Source: an uncultured Nocardioidaceae bacterium
GTDB taxonomy: Bacteria; Actinomycetota; Actinomycetes; Propionibacteriales; Nocardioidaceae
Assembly: GCA_902805855.1 (NCBI GenBank)
Contig: CADCUJ010000010.1
Span: forward strand, 62,001-126,000
Reading direction: 5' to 3'
Length of the DNA stretch: 64,000 nucleotides
The notes under the pieces were generated by a model. It was not told the DNA's origin. It was given only the letters and a program-made list of their open reading frames with translations, and did no database searches. Both the position numbers and the translations under genes were made by a program. Shown in pieces: positions 40,249 to 47,944 of this stretch (positions are counted from its first letter, which is position 1; each line of letters starts with the position of its first letter).

Positions 40249-40710
40249 GTGCCGCTCTCGGAAGAAGAGTTGCGTCTGCTGGAGCAGATGGAACGCGCGC
40301 TGGTGGAGGAGGACCCCAAGTTCGCCTCGGCCCTGCGCGGTTCGGCGCTCCAGCGCAACGCCCGCCGCCGGTCGTTCATCGCCGGTGCGGTCTTCCTGGT
40401 CGGGGTCGCGGTGCTGATGACCGGTGCCGTGGTGCAGAACACGGTCGTGGGCATCGTCGGCTTCGTGGTGATGCTCGGCTCTGCCTACGTCGCGCTCAGC
40501 AGCTGGAAGGGACAGCACGCCGCCCCTTCCTCAGAGGAGGCGCACGCCATGCAGGAGTCCCCGGACAGCGGCTTCGGGCTCAGCGTCATCGAAGGCGGCA
40601 AGGCAAAGAAGCGCCGGTCTCGCCCCTCGCGCGGACGCTCCTCGGGCAGCATGATGGAGCGCTTCGAGGAGCGCTGGCGCCGTCGCAGAGACGGCAACGG
40701 CGGCCTCTGA
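40249..40710 (+). CDS. DUF3040 family membrane protein
   Basis: A 153-residue protein from GTG 40249, preceded by the strong ribosome-binding site GGGAGGAAA. The N-terminus MPLSEEELRLLEQMERALVE is diagnostic of DUF3040, common in actinobacteria near the dcw cluster. Two helices (FIAGAVFLVGVAVLMTGAVV and TVVGIVGFVVMLGSAYVAL) form a membrane hairpin with a basic cytoplasmic tail (KKRRSRPSRGRSSGSMMERF). Function is unknown. A possible -10 TAGACT is at 40211-40216. It converges on the transglutaminase-like gene, with 23 bp between stops. Confidence 0.88.
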   Translation: MPLSEEELRLLEQMERALVEEDPKFASALRGSALQRNARRRSFIAGAVFLVGVAVLMTGAVVQNTVVGIVGFVVMLGSAYVALSSWKGQHAAPSSEEAHAMQESPDSGFGLSVIEGGKAKKRRSRPSRGRSSGSMMERFEERWRRRRDGNGGL

Positions 40711-40733
40711 CCTCCCTGCCCGCCCAGCTTCGA

Positions 40734-43157
40734 TCAGACAGCGTGGTCCACGCCCGGCTCGGAGATCGGCTCGCCGCCGGCGCGTGAGCGAGCGCGTTCC
40801 TCCAGCTCTGCGCTGAGGTTCCGGGCAACGGAGACCGGCAGCCAGGTCGCCAGCACCCTGCGCGAGGCAGTGACGCGGTCGCGAAGCGCCTGCACGCACA
40901 GCGCGACGTCGTGCGCCAGGTCGGTGGGGGCAGGCTCGACCGAGCGGGCGTAACGGGCGCGCTCGACGAATCGGACCAGGCGCTCGAGCGCAGCGGTAGC
41001 CGCGGGGTTGGCACCGGGACCGGTGGCGGCCACCCCGGCCAGACGCTCCTCGGCACTGGTCCCTGGCTCTCCGAAGAACGCCACCAGCGAGCGGGCACGG
41101 GTCCGCAGGGTGACTGCGTCGTCCCAGGGCACGCGCAGGTCGATCGCGCTGTCACGCAGCTCCCGCCACGCCGCCTCGGCCTGCTGCACCGGTGTGGTTG
41201 CGCTCGCCCAACGACGCCGGCGAACGGCCTCCCGGGCCAGCCGAGGCACGGCGAGCGCGATCACCAGCAGCAGGAGGAAGGGCCACAGCACCAGGTCGGA
41301 CCCGCTGCCGCCGGTGTCCGGCTGCTGGCTCGCCGGGACCTGTGGCCGGGTCGCAGCCTGCTGCTGCTGGAAACGGTCCAGCTCCTCTCGGGGGTTCTGC
41401 GCCTGCGCGCCCTGTCCCGCAGTGCCATCCGAGGAGCTCTGGTCGGTGTAGCCGGGGATGGTGCTGGCGCGCTGCGCTGGGGTCGGCTCGAACCGGATCC
41501 AACCGGTGCCCTCGAAGTACATCTCCGGCCACGAGTGCAGATCGTGGGCGCTGTAGACGTAGCGACCGGTGTCCATCTTTGTCGGCCGAAGGAACCCCAC
41601 CGCAACCCGCGAGGGGATCCCGATGGCTCGGCCCATCAGCGCCATGGCCGCGGCGAACTGCTCGCAGTAACCGACCCGGCTGCCTGGACCGTTGCCGAGG
41701 AACCTGACCAGGTCCTTGCTGCTGTTGCCCGGCTTGCGGTCGAGGGAGTAGCGGAAGCCGCCTTCGGAGCGGAACCACTCCTGCAGTCGGATCGCCTGCT
41801 CGAACCGGGTCGCCCGTGAGTCGGCGATGCGGCGAGCCTTCGTGCGCACGGACTCCGGCACCGAGCCGGGCAGCGTGGTGTACCGGGTGTACAGCTCCTC
41901 GGCCACCGGTCCGGCGCTCGCCAGCCCCTTAGCGGTCGGTCGGACGTCCAGGGCCTCGAGCGAGTACTCCAGCCCTGCGGTCGTCTGCCCGTCCGCGGCG
42001 CTGACGAGGTCGAGCGTGCTGACGTCGTAGCGCCAGTCACCGTCCACGTCGATGCTGGAGACCGGGTACGGCGTCGGCAGCCAGCGCGACTCGAACTCGT
42101 CGGTGGCCTCGATCGTGTAGGCCACACTCGATCGCGGCACCCCGCCCCCGAGCCCGGGAGGTCGGGGGAGCGGACCACCGGCGCGCTGGGCGATCGGGAT
42201 GGCGCGCCCCGAGGGCTTCCAGGTGGTGCCGTCGAAGAGGTCGAGAACCGAGATCCTCAGGTAGGACGGGTCGGCCTCGCCGGTGGTGATCTCGACCAGG
42301 TCCACGTCCTGGCCGCGGGTGAGGTCGCGCTTGAGGTCGACGATCGGGTTGGAGATCGCGACGGCGTCGCCGGCTCCACCGGCGCCCGGCCCGTCGTCAC
42401 CGAAGAGGTCGGTGCCCAGCGTGGGGATCAGGATCGGCACGACGACGGCCAGGCCGGTCGCGGTGAAACCGATCTTGCGCGCCGAGGCGCGCACGCTGGC
42501 GGTGTCGACACGGGCGCTCAGCGAGTCGAACATCTCACTCGTCCCGGACAGCTGCCGTCCCCAGCCGGAGAGCCGCCGAGCCTCGTCGGCGGAGAGCAGG
42601 AACAAGAAGGCGATCGCTCCAGCGACGAAGGTCCACCAAGGGACGCCTTCGTCGATGATGCTCAGCGGAGCCGTGTACACCGCGAGCAGCGGAAGCCCCG
42701 CCAGCGGCACCCGACGTAGTCCGCAGGCGAGGAAGTCCACCAGGACCGCGGTCACCGCGCCGGCGAGGGCCAGCATCGCGTAGATCTGTGGTGCACTCTC
42801 CGGCACCGGAGCGGCGTAGGACTGGGACACCTGGACGCCGGCCGCCAGCCGCTGGCCGAGCCGCTCCAGCGACGTCGGAGTCGGCAGCAAGCCGCCGAGC
42901 ATGGGCCCGGCGGCCCACGTCCGGTTGAACCAGACCAGCAGGACGACCAGCTGGCCGACGAGCACCAGGAGAGGGTGCAGCCGCGCGGAGCGCAGCAACA
43001 TCCCGGTGATCGCGGTGATCAGGCACGCGCCCAGCGCCGGGATCAGGAAGCCGCTCTGCTTCTCCACGAACCCGCTCCACGCCCACAGCGCCACCCAGGC
43101 GGTCAACCCCGCCAGCAAGGAACCCACGGCGCTGCCCGGCCAGCGCAGGTCACTCAT
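40734..43157 (-). CDS. Transglutaminase-like membrane protein (DUF3488/DUF4129-type)
   Basis: An 807-residue polytopic protein from ATG 43157. Residues 1-~220 hold about six helices (DUF3488-like). A large extracytoplasmic transglutaminase-core domain follows: the catalytic Cys is in VGYCEQFAAAMALMGRAIGI and the His in DLHSWPEMYFEGTGWIRFEP. A Gln-rich linker (RFQQQQAATRP) leads to one more helix (LVLWPFLLLLVIALAVPRLA) and a cytoplasmic C-terminal domain. Start and DUF58 stop overlap by 4 bp (ATGA). With MoxR and DUF58 it forms the common three-gene module, thought to act on envelope proteins. The substrate is unknown. Confidence 0.88.
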   Translation of the reverse strand: MSDLRWPGSAVGSLLAGLTAWVALWAWSGFVEKQSGFLIPALGACLITAITGMLLRSARLHPLLVLVGQLVVLLVWFNRTWAAGPMLGGLLPTPTSLERLGQRLAAGVQVSQSYAAPVPESAPQIYAMLALAGAVTAVLVDFLACGLRRVPLAGLPLLAVYTAPLSIIDEGVPWWTFVAGAIAFLFLLSADEARRLSGWGRQLSGTSEMFDSLSARVDTASVRASARKIGFTATGLAVVVPILIPTLGTDLFGDDGPGAGGAGDAVAISNPIVDLKRDLTRGQDVDLVEITTGEADPSYLRISVLDLFDGTTWKPSGRAIPIAQRAGGPLPRPPGLGGGVPRSSVAYTIEATDEFESRWLPTPYPVSSIDVDGDWRYDVSTLDLVSAADGQTTAGLEYSLEALDVRPTAKGLASAGPVAEELYTRYTTLPGSVPESVRTKARRIADSRATRFEQAIRLQEWFRSEGGFRYSLDRKPGNSSKDLVRFLGNGPGSRVGYCEQFAAAMALMGRAIGIPSRVAVGFLRPTKMDTGRYVYSAHDLHSWPEMYFEGTGWIRFEPTPAQRASTIPGYTDQSSSDGTAGQGAQAQNPREELDRFQQQQAATRPQVPASQQPDTGGSGSDLVLWPFLLLLVIALAVPRLAREAVRRRRWASATTPVQQAEAAWRELRDSAIDLRVPWDDAVTLRTRARSLVAFFGEPGTSAEERLAGVAATGPGANPAATAALERLVRFVERARYARSVEPAPTDLAHDVALCVQALRDRVTASRRVLATWLPVSVARNLSAELEERARSRAGGEPISEPGVDHAV

Positions 43158-44449
43158 CGCAGGGTCCCCCGGGTCAGCGTCGCGCGTGGCTTGACCGTCC
43201 CCTGACCTCGGGCTGCGACGCCGAACTCCTGCCACACCGCCGGAAGCGGTTCATGCGGGCCGGCGGTGACCGCCTTCCAGCCATGCGACTGCAGCCACAG
43301 CGCGCCGGAGCCGTCGCGCTCGGTGGACGTCCTGGACCCGCTTGCCCAGGCGGGTACGTCGAGCGCGACCGCCATCGTGCTCGCGGCCGAGTGCCGCATC
43401 CTGGTGAAGGCCGGCTTGTCCTCGTTGACCACCTCACCGAGCACGGCGATCAGCAGGCCCGAGTGGCCGGTGTCCTGGAGCCACCGGGTGTCCAGGTGCG
43501 GGTGCGAGACCTCCTCGACGACAGCCAGCGACTCCAGCACCGGTCCGGTGTCGGCGAGCATTCCGCGCTCGTGCCAGGCGCCCCCCGCCTCCTCACCGGT
43601 GGCGGTCACCAGGCGCACCACGAACCCGCGGTGGATCAGGTGAACGGCGATGGACGCGGCGTAGGACACCGCGTGCTCGAGAGACGATGACGCCCCGGCG
43701 CCCCGGTGCGAGCCCTTCCGGTTGTCCAGGAACAACGTGGCTCGCGACTGCCACGGCTGTTCCTCGCGTCTGACCATCAGCTCGCCGACCCGAGCGCTGC
43801 TTCGCCAGTGGACTCGTCGGAGGTCGTCGCCTCGGCGGTACTCACGCACCGTGACGTCCTCCGCGCTTCCGGTGGCGAAGGCGCGTGGCCTGTTGTCACC
43901 GGAGCCGGTCCAGGCGCCGGACAGCGGGATGGTCGGCAGGGTCACCACCCGCGGGGTGACCACGAGCGAGGTCGTCGTCTGGAAGGCGCGGTTCAGCTCG
44001 ACCAGGCCGAACGGGTCCGAGACCCGCACGGTCATCGGGCCGACGGTGAACTTGCCGCGTACCTCCGAGCGCACGGGGTACTCGATCGTGCGCTTCCACC
44101 TCGGCCCCATCCGGTCCACCACGAATCGGGGCCTGGTGCCCAGCACGTGCGGCAGCCTCTCCTCGAGCAGCAGCAGACCGGTCGGCATCCGCCCGTCGTT
44201 GGTCAGCTCGAGCTGGACGCGGGCCGGCTGACCCGCCTCGACCTGTGCCGGGTTGACCACCCGCACCAACCCCAGCCGGTAGCGGCTGCGTCCCAGGAAG
44301 AATGCGGTCACCAGCGGCAGCAGCACCAAGAGCGCGCCGACACGCAGCAGGTCGCCCTGCCCCAGCACGATGGCGCACACGGTCGCGGTCATCCCCGCTG
44401 CCATGAATGCCCGGCCCCGGGTGGTCATCGCCGAGAGCGCCTCGCGCAT
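43154..44449 (-). CDS. DUF58 domain-containing membrane protein
   Basis: A 431-residue protein from ATG 44449. Two helices near the N-terminus (AFMAAGMTATVCAIVLG, LLRVGALLVLLPLVTAFFLG) are followed by an Ig-like or immunoglobulin-type extracellular part. The DUF58 signature is VREYRRGDDLRRVHWRSSAR, then LMVRREEQPWQSRATLFLD, resembling a von Willebrand factor A-like domain. DUF58 proteins are usually encoded with MoxR ATPases, which remodel them or load metal. It is the middle gene of the MoxR-DUF58-transglutaminase operon, 28 bp after moxR and overlapping the next gene by 4 bp. Confidence 0.88.
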   Translation of the reverse strand: MREALSAMTTRGRAFMAAGMTATVCAIVLGQGDLLRVGALLVLLPLVTAFFLGRSRYRLGLVRVVNPAQVEAGQPARVQLELTNDGRMPTGLLLLEERLPHVLGTRPRFVVDRMGPRWKRTIEYPVRSEVRGKFTVGPMTVRVSDPFGLVELNRAFQTTTSLVVTPRVVTLPTIPLSGAWTGSGDNRPRAFATGSAEDVTVREYRRGDDLRRVHWRSSARVGELMVRREEQPWQSRATLFLDNRKGSHRGAGASSSLEHAVSYAASIAVHLIHRGFVVRLVTATGEEAGGAWHERGMLADTGPVLESLAVVEEVSHPHLDTRWLQDTGHSGLLIAVLGEVVNEDKPAFTRMRHSAASTMAVALDVPAWASGSRTSTERDGSGALWLQSHGWKAVTAGPHEPLPAVWQEFGVAARGQGTVKPRATLTRGTLR

Positions 44450-44477
44450 GTCCGACTTCCTCGCTTCCCTGACCCGG

Positions 44478-45452
44478 CTAGCCGAGCGGCCGTCTGCTCT
44501 CGGGCATCGCGACTCCGGCCACGATGTTGCGCAGCGCCCCTTCGGTGGTCCGGCCGCTCATCGAGGCCTCGACCGTGGGCAGCAGCCGGTGCGTGAGCAC
44601 CTGGTTGGTCAGCGCCTGCACGTCGTCCGGGATCACGTAGTCACGCCCGGCCAGGGCAGCCGCCGCCTTGGCGGCCCGGACGAGGTGCAAGGTGGCGCGC
44701 GGCGAGGCGCCGAGCATCAGCTCGGGGGACTTGCGGGTCGCGACCGCGATGGCCACCGCGTACCTCTGCACCGGTTCCGCGACATGCACCCGGCTGACGA
44801 TGTCGACCAGCTTGCGGATCTCGACGGCGTCCGCCACCGGCTCCAGGTCGTCCAGCGGGTTCGCCCTGGTGTGCGTGTTCAACATGGCGATCTCCGCGGC
44901 CTCGACCGGGTACCCCATCGACACCCGGGCCATGAACCGGTCGCGCTGGGCCTCTGGGAGCGCGTAGGTGCCTTCCATCTCGATCGGGTTCTGGGTCGCG
45001 ATCACCATGAAGGGTGCGTCGAGGATCTGGGTCCTCCCGTCGACGGTGACCTGGCGCTCCTCCATGCACTCCAGCAGCGCGGACTGTGTCTTCGGGGAGG
45101 CTCGGTTGATCTCGTCGCCGACGACGATGTTGGCGAAGATGCCTCCTGGTCGGAACTCGAACTCACGGGTGTCCTGGTTGAACACCGAGACGCCGGTGAC
45201 GTCGGAGGGCAGCAGGTCCGGGGTGAACTGGATCCGCCGGACCGAGCAGTCGATCGAGCGCGCCAGCGCCTTGCTCAGCATCGTCTTCCCGACGCCGGGC
45301 ACGTCCTCGATCAGCAGGTGCCCCTCGGCGAGGAGGACCACCATGGAGAGCCTGGCCACCTCCGGCTTGCCCTCGATGACCTTCTCGATGCTCTCGCGCA
45401 CCCGGCCGGCCACGCGGGCCAAGGTGTCCAGGTCGGCTCCGTCGGAACCCAT
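44478..45452 (-). CDS. MoxR-family AAA+ ATPase
   Basis: About 324 residues from ATG 45452, or 334 from ATG 45482; neither has a clear ribosome-binding site. I chose the start nearest the conserved region. Walker A is LIEDVPGVGKTMLSKALA, Walker B VVGDEINRASPKTQSALLECME, and the sensor and arginine region continues FMVIATQNPIEMEGTYALPE, DRFMARV. MoxR ATPases act as chaperones for VWA-domain partners. The next gene downstream is DUF58, as expected. The gene is divergent from mraZ, with about 230 bp between starts holding the mraZ promoter. Confidence 0.9.
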   Translation of the reverse strand: MGSDGADLDTLARVAGRVRESIEKVIEGKPEVARLSMVVLLAEGHLLIEDVPGVGKTMLSKALARSIDCSVRRIQFTPDLLPSDVTGVSVFNQDTREFEFRPGGIFANIVVGDEINRASPKTQSALLECMEERQVTVDGRTQILDAPFMVIATQNPIEMEGTYALPEAQRDRFMARVSMGYPVEAAEIAMLNTHTRANPLDDLEPVADAVEIRKLVDIVSRVHVAEPVQRYAVAIAVATRKSPELMLGASPRATLHLVRAAKAAAALAGRDYVIPDDVQALTNQVLTHRLLPTVEASMSGRTTEGALRNIVAGVAMPESRRPLG

Positions 45453-45602
45453 CGAGGGGTGCACACGCACAGTCAACCTCATCGACCAAAACCATGTCAG
45501 CCGATGTCGGCGCGAGGTTCGGCTGGCCTGGCGGCGCCCGACGCGGGCCCGCCGACACCCTGAAAGCAACGGCCTGGCCAGGTGGATTCTGGTGTTTCGT
45601 GG

Positions 45603-45642
45603 TTGACGGTGGGGGAGGGTGGAGTACAGTGGGGGACAGTGG
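45603..45642 (+). promoter_or_regulatory. mraZ promoter overlapping four MraZ boxes
   Basis: GTGG occurs at 45609, 45619, 45629 and 45639, an exact 10-bp period, one helical turn. Regularly spaced GTGG-type direct repeats are the known target of the MraZ repressor ring. A promoter-like TTGACG (45603-45608) and TACAGT (45625-45630), 16 bp apart, is interwoven with them, so binding would block RNA polymerase. The region lies 43-82 bp upstream of the mraZ start and should control the dcw operon. Confidence 0.85.
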
Positions 45643-45684
45643 AGGAAGACAGCGTTTCTCCGTCACGAGCAGGGAGGGGCCGGA

Positions 45685-46119
45685 ATGTTCTTCGGCACCC
45701 ACACCCCACGGCTCGACGAGAAGGGCCGGCTCTTCCTACCGGCCAAGTTCAGGGACGAGCTCGCGGAGGGACTTGTGGTCACCCGAGGACAGGAGCGCTG
45801 TCTGTACGTGTGGTCGACCGAGGAGTTCGCGAAGCTGACCGAGCGGCTACGCCAGGCGCCGGTCACGAACAAGAACGCGCGCGACTACGTCCGGATGCTC
45901 TTCGCCGGTGCCTCAGACGAGACGCCCGACAAGCAGGGGCGGATCACCCTGGCGCCGATGCTGCGCGAGTACGCGTCGCTGTCTCGCGACTGCATCGTGA
46001 TCGGGGCGATGAACCGGATCGAGATCTGGGACAGCGCCTCCTGGCAGGCCTACTCCGAGCAGCAGGAGCAGGCGTTCGCCGACCTCTCCGAGGAGGTGTT
46101 CCCACCCGGAGTCATCTGA
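45685..46119 (+). CDS. mraZ: Transcriptional regulator MraZ
   Basis: A 144-residue protein, first gene of the dcw cluster. ATG 45685 follows GGGAGGGG. Two AbrB-like half-domains are visible: [22 protein letters not shown], then [21 protein letters not shown], each with the DxxGR segment that contacts DNA. MraZ forms a ring that binds direct repeats in its own promoter and represses or tunes the operon. Four such repeats are present just upstream. A 203-bp gap separates it from the next small gene. Confidence 0.95.
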   Translation: MFFGTHTPRLDEKGRLFLPAKFRDELAEGLVVTRGQERCLYVWSTEEFAKLTERLRQAPVTNKNARDYVRMLFAGASDETPDKQGRITLAPMLREYASLSRDCIVIGAMNRIEIWDSASWQAYSEQQEQAFADLSEEVFPPGVI

Positions 46120-46322
46120 GTCGTAGGACTTGGTCTCACGTCCGCTCACCTCGAACGTCGTCTGGCGCACCTTCCCCGGTGCCAGAAGGCAACCTCCCAG
46201 AAGTCGAGCGGACGGAGACCTGGTCAGGCGAACCAGACCAACCCAGACCAACCCAGACCAACCCAGAGCCAACCAGAGCCACCAGAGCCAGCAGAGCACG
46301 CCACAGCAAGGGGTCGAGGACG
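46120..46322 (+). other. mraZ-rsmH spacer: bulged hairpin and decamer repeats
   Basis: A 203-bp spacer in the dcw transcript. A hairpin can form at 46161-46186: TCTGG and CACC pair with GGTG and CCAGA, with a two-base bulge and a six-base loop (TTCCCC). It has no T-run. From about 46231 to 46290 there are imperfect 10-bp repeats of AACCCAGACC and related units, C-rich and without G-runs on this strand. Together they could act as an attenuator or a structured leader for the next genes. Confidence 0.5.
46231..46290 (+). repeat. Imperfect 10-bp tandem repeat (AACCCAGACC-like)
   Basis: The first units, AACCAGACC, AACCCAGACC, AACCCAGACC and AACCCAGAGCC, are nearly identical, then decay into CAGAGCC-type units through 46290. 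It lies in a non-coding part of the dcw operon about 30 bp upstream of the small membrane gene. Copy number may vary among strains. Confidence 0.75.
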
Positions 46323-46484
46323 ATGAGCGCGACTGCGACAACTCCGAGCGGACAGCCGGCCGGCAAGCCGGTGAGGCGGGTCCGTCACGAGGTGCGGGAC
46401 GGGCTGGCGGTCGCCGCGTTCTCGGCGGTGGCGTCATCCGCGCTGGCCATCGCGCTCACCCTCGTCGTACACCTGGCCGGCTGA
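46323..46484 (+). CDS. Small single-helix membrane protein between mraZ and rsmH
   Basis: A 53-residue protein from ATG 46323. A Shine-Dalgarno-like GAGG lies 3-6 bases upstream, with GGGG further 5'. A Ser/Thr/Pro/Gly-rich N-terminus is followed by a basic stretch ([13 protein letters not shown]) and one hydrophobic helix ([20 protein letters not shown]), ending VVHLAG. Positive charge just before the helix predicts a cytoplasmic N-terminus. Only 2 bp separate its stop from the rsmH GTG, so it is translated with the division genes. FtsL proper is present downstream, so it is an additional envelope component of unknown role. Confidence 0.65.
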   Translation: MSATATTPSGQPAGKPVRRVRHEVRDGLAVAAFSAVASSALAIALTLVVHLAG

Positions 46485-46486
46485 GC

Positions 46487-47446
46487 GTGGCCAGCCACAT
46501 CCCGGTGCTGCTCGACCGGGTTGTCGCGCTGGTCGCCCCGCCTCTGCAGGAGGAGGGGTCGGTTCTCTTCGATGCCACGCTTGGTCTGGGCGGCCACGCC
46601 GAAGCGGTGCTGACCAGGTGCCCTCGCGCGCACGTCATCGGCGTGGACCGCGACACCGACGCGCTCGAGCAGAGCCGGGAGCGGCTTCGCCCGTTCGCCG
46701 GCCGGGTCACCTTGGTGCACGCCGTCTACGACGAGATCCCGACGGTCCTCGCGGACCTCGGGCACCATCTCGTCGACGGTGTCCTCTTCGACCTCGGTGT
46801 CTCCTCCATGCAGCTCGACGTGCGTGAGCGCGGCTTTGCCTACGCCGAGGACGCCCCACTCGACATGCGGATGGACGCGAGCAGGCAGGTCACTGCCGCC
46901 GACGTCGTGAACACCTACTCCGCAGCGGACCTGGCGCGGGTGCTGCGTTCCTACGGTGAGGAGCGTTTCGCGCGCAGGATCGCCGAGTCGATCGTCCGTG
47001 AGCGTGAACGCGAGCCGTTCCGTACCTCCGCCCGGCTGGTCGAGCTGATCCGCGACGCGATCCCCGCCCCTGCGCGACGCACCGGCGGGCATCCCGCCAA
47101 GCGCACCTTCCAGGCCTTGCGGATCGAGGTCAACGAAGAGCTGACGGTCCTGCACCGGGCGCTCCCGCGGGCGATGGCGGCGATCGGCGTCGGCGGCCGG
47201 GTGGTGGTGATGTCCTACCACTCCTTGGAGGACCGACTGGTCAAGCAGGCTTTCACCGCAGCCACCCGCAGCGACCTTCCGCCCGACCTGCCTTTCGTCC
47301 CCGCCGGCCACGAGCCGCGACTGCGACTGCTCACTCGGGGTGCCGAGGTCGCCTCGGAGCAGGAGATCGAGGCCAACCCGCGCGCGGCGTCGGTGCGGCT
47401 CCGCGCCGTCGAGCGCATCCGCCCACCTACCCAGGAAGCTGCCTGA
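46487..47446 (+). CDS. rsmH: 16S rRNA (cytosine(1402)-N4)-methyltransferase RsmH
   Basis: A 319-residue SAM-dependent methyltransferase acting on C1402 of 16S rRNA; also called MraW. GTG 46487 starts [15 protein letters not shown]. Motifs are [16 protein letters not shown] (SAM loop), [26 protein letters not shown] (catalytic, family-diagnostic), [14 protein letters not shown], and [20 protein letters not shown], with [12 protein letters not shown] near the C-terminus. It follows the small membrane gene by 2 bp and precedes ftsL by 6 bp, as in other actinobacterial dcw operons. Confidence 0.95.
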   Translation: MASHIPVLLDRVVALVAPPLQEEGSVLFDATLGLGGHAEAVLTRCPRAHVIGVDRDTDALEQSRERLRPFAGRVTLVHAVYDEIPTVLADLGHHLVDGVLFDLGVSSMQLDVRERGFAYAEDAPLDMRMDASRQVTAADVVNTYSAADLARVLRSYGEERFARRIAESIVREREREPFRTSARLVELIRDAIPAPARRTGGHPAKRTFQALRIEVNEELTVLHRALPRAMAAIGVGGRVVVMSYHSLEDRLVKQAFTAATRSDLPPDLPFVPAGHEPRLRLLTRGAEVASEQEIEANPRAASVRLRAVERIRPPTQEAA

Positions 47447-47452
47447 TCCGCG

Positions 47453-47944
47453 ATGAGCGCCCTGATGAACCACGCCCGCAGCCGGGTCCCCAGAGTTGCC
47501 GAGGCAGCCGTCGAACGAGCACGGCTGACCGTCGTACCTCGCCGGGCGCAGAGGGCCCCTCGGGTGCCCTTCGTCGGCCTGGTCTCCATGCTGCTGGTCG
47601 CCGGTGTGGCCGGGCTTCTCCTGCTCAACACCTCGATGCAGCAGGCCTCGTTCACCGCGACCTCCCTCGAGGAGCAGGCCTCGGTGCTCGACGCCGAGGA
47701 GCAGTCGCTGCAGATGCAGCTCGAGATGCTGCGTGACCCGCAGAAGGTGGCCGCCCGGGCGAAGGGTCTCGGCATGGTCCCGGCCGGCAACCCCGCGTTC
47801 ATCCGCCTCCCCGACGGGAAGGTTCTGGGCAAGCCGACCATCGCGGGGCCGGAGCAGACGATCCGCATCTCCCCGCTGCCCACGCAGACACCCAAGCGAC
47901 TGGCCCCTGCCCCTGACCAGCACCGTGGCCCGACCCGTGACTAG
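47453..47944 (+). CDS. ftsL: Cell division protein FtsL-like
   Basis: A 163-residue bitopic protein from ATG 47453. A basic cytoplasmic N-terminus (RLTVVPRRAQRAPR) precedes one helix (FVGLVSMLLVAGVAGLLLLN). A periplasmic leucine-rich coiled coil follows (TATSLEEQASVLDAEEQSLQ, MQLEMLRDPQKVAARAKGLG). Length, topology and position between rsmH and ftsI identify it as FtsL, even though FtsL sequences are poorly conserved. It would bind FtsQ and DivIC-like proteins and regulate FtsWI. The stop overlaps the ftsI start (GTG 47937). Confidence 0.85.
   Translation: MSALMNHARSRVPRVAEAAVERARLTVVPRRAQRAPRVPFVGLVSMLLVAGVAGLLLLNTSMQQASFTATSLEEQASVLDAEEQSLQMQLEMLRDPQKVAARAKGLGMVPAGNPAFIRLPDGKVLGKPTIAGPEQTIRISPLPTQTPKRLAPAPDQHRGPTRD

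Noticed and set aside
46120-46322. Repeat region as a CRISPR array
   Set aside because: The 10-bp units are contiguous with no spacers and decay gradually; no cas genes are present.
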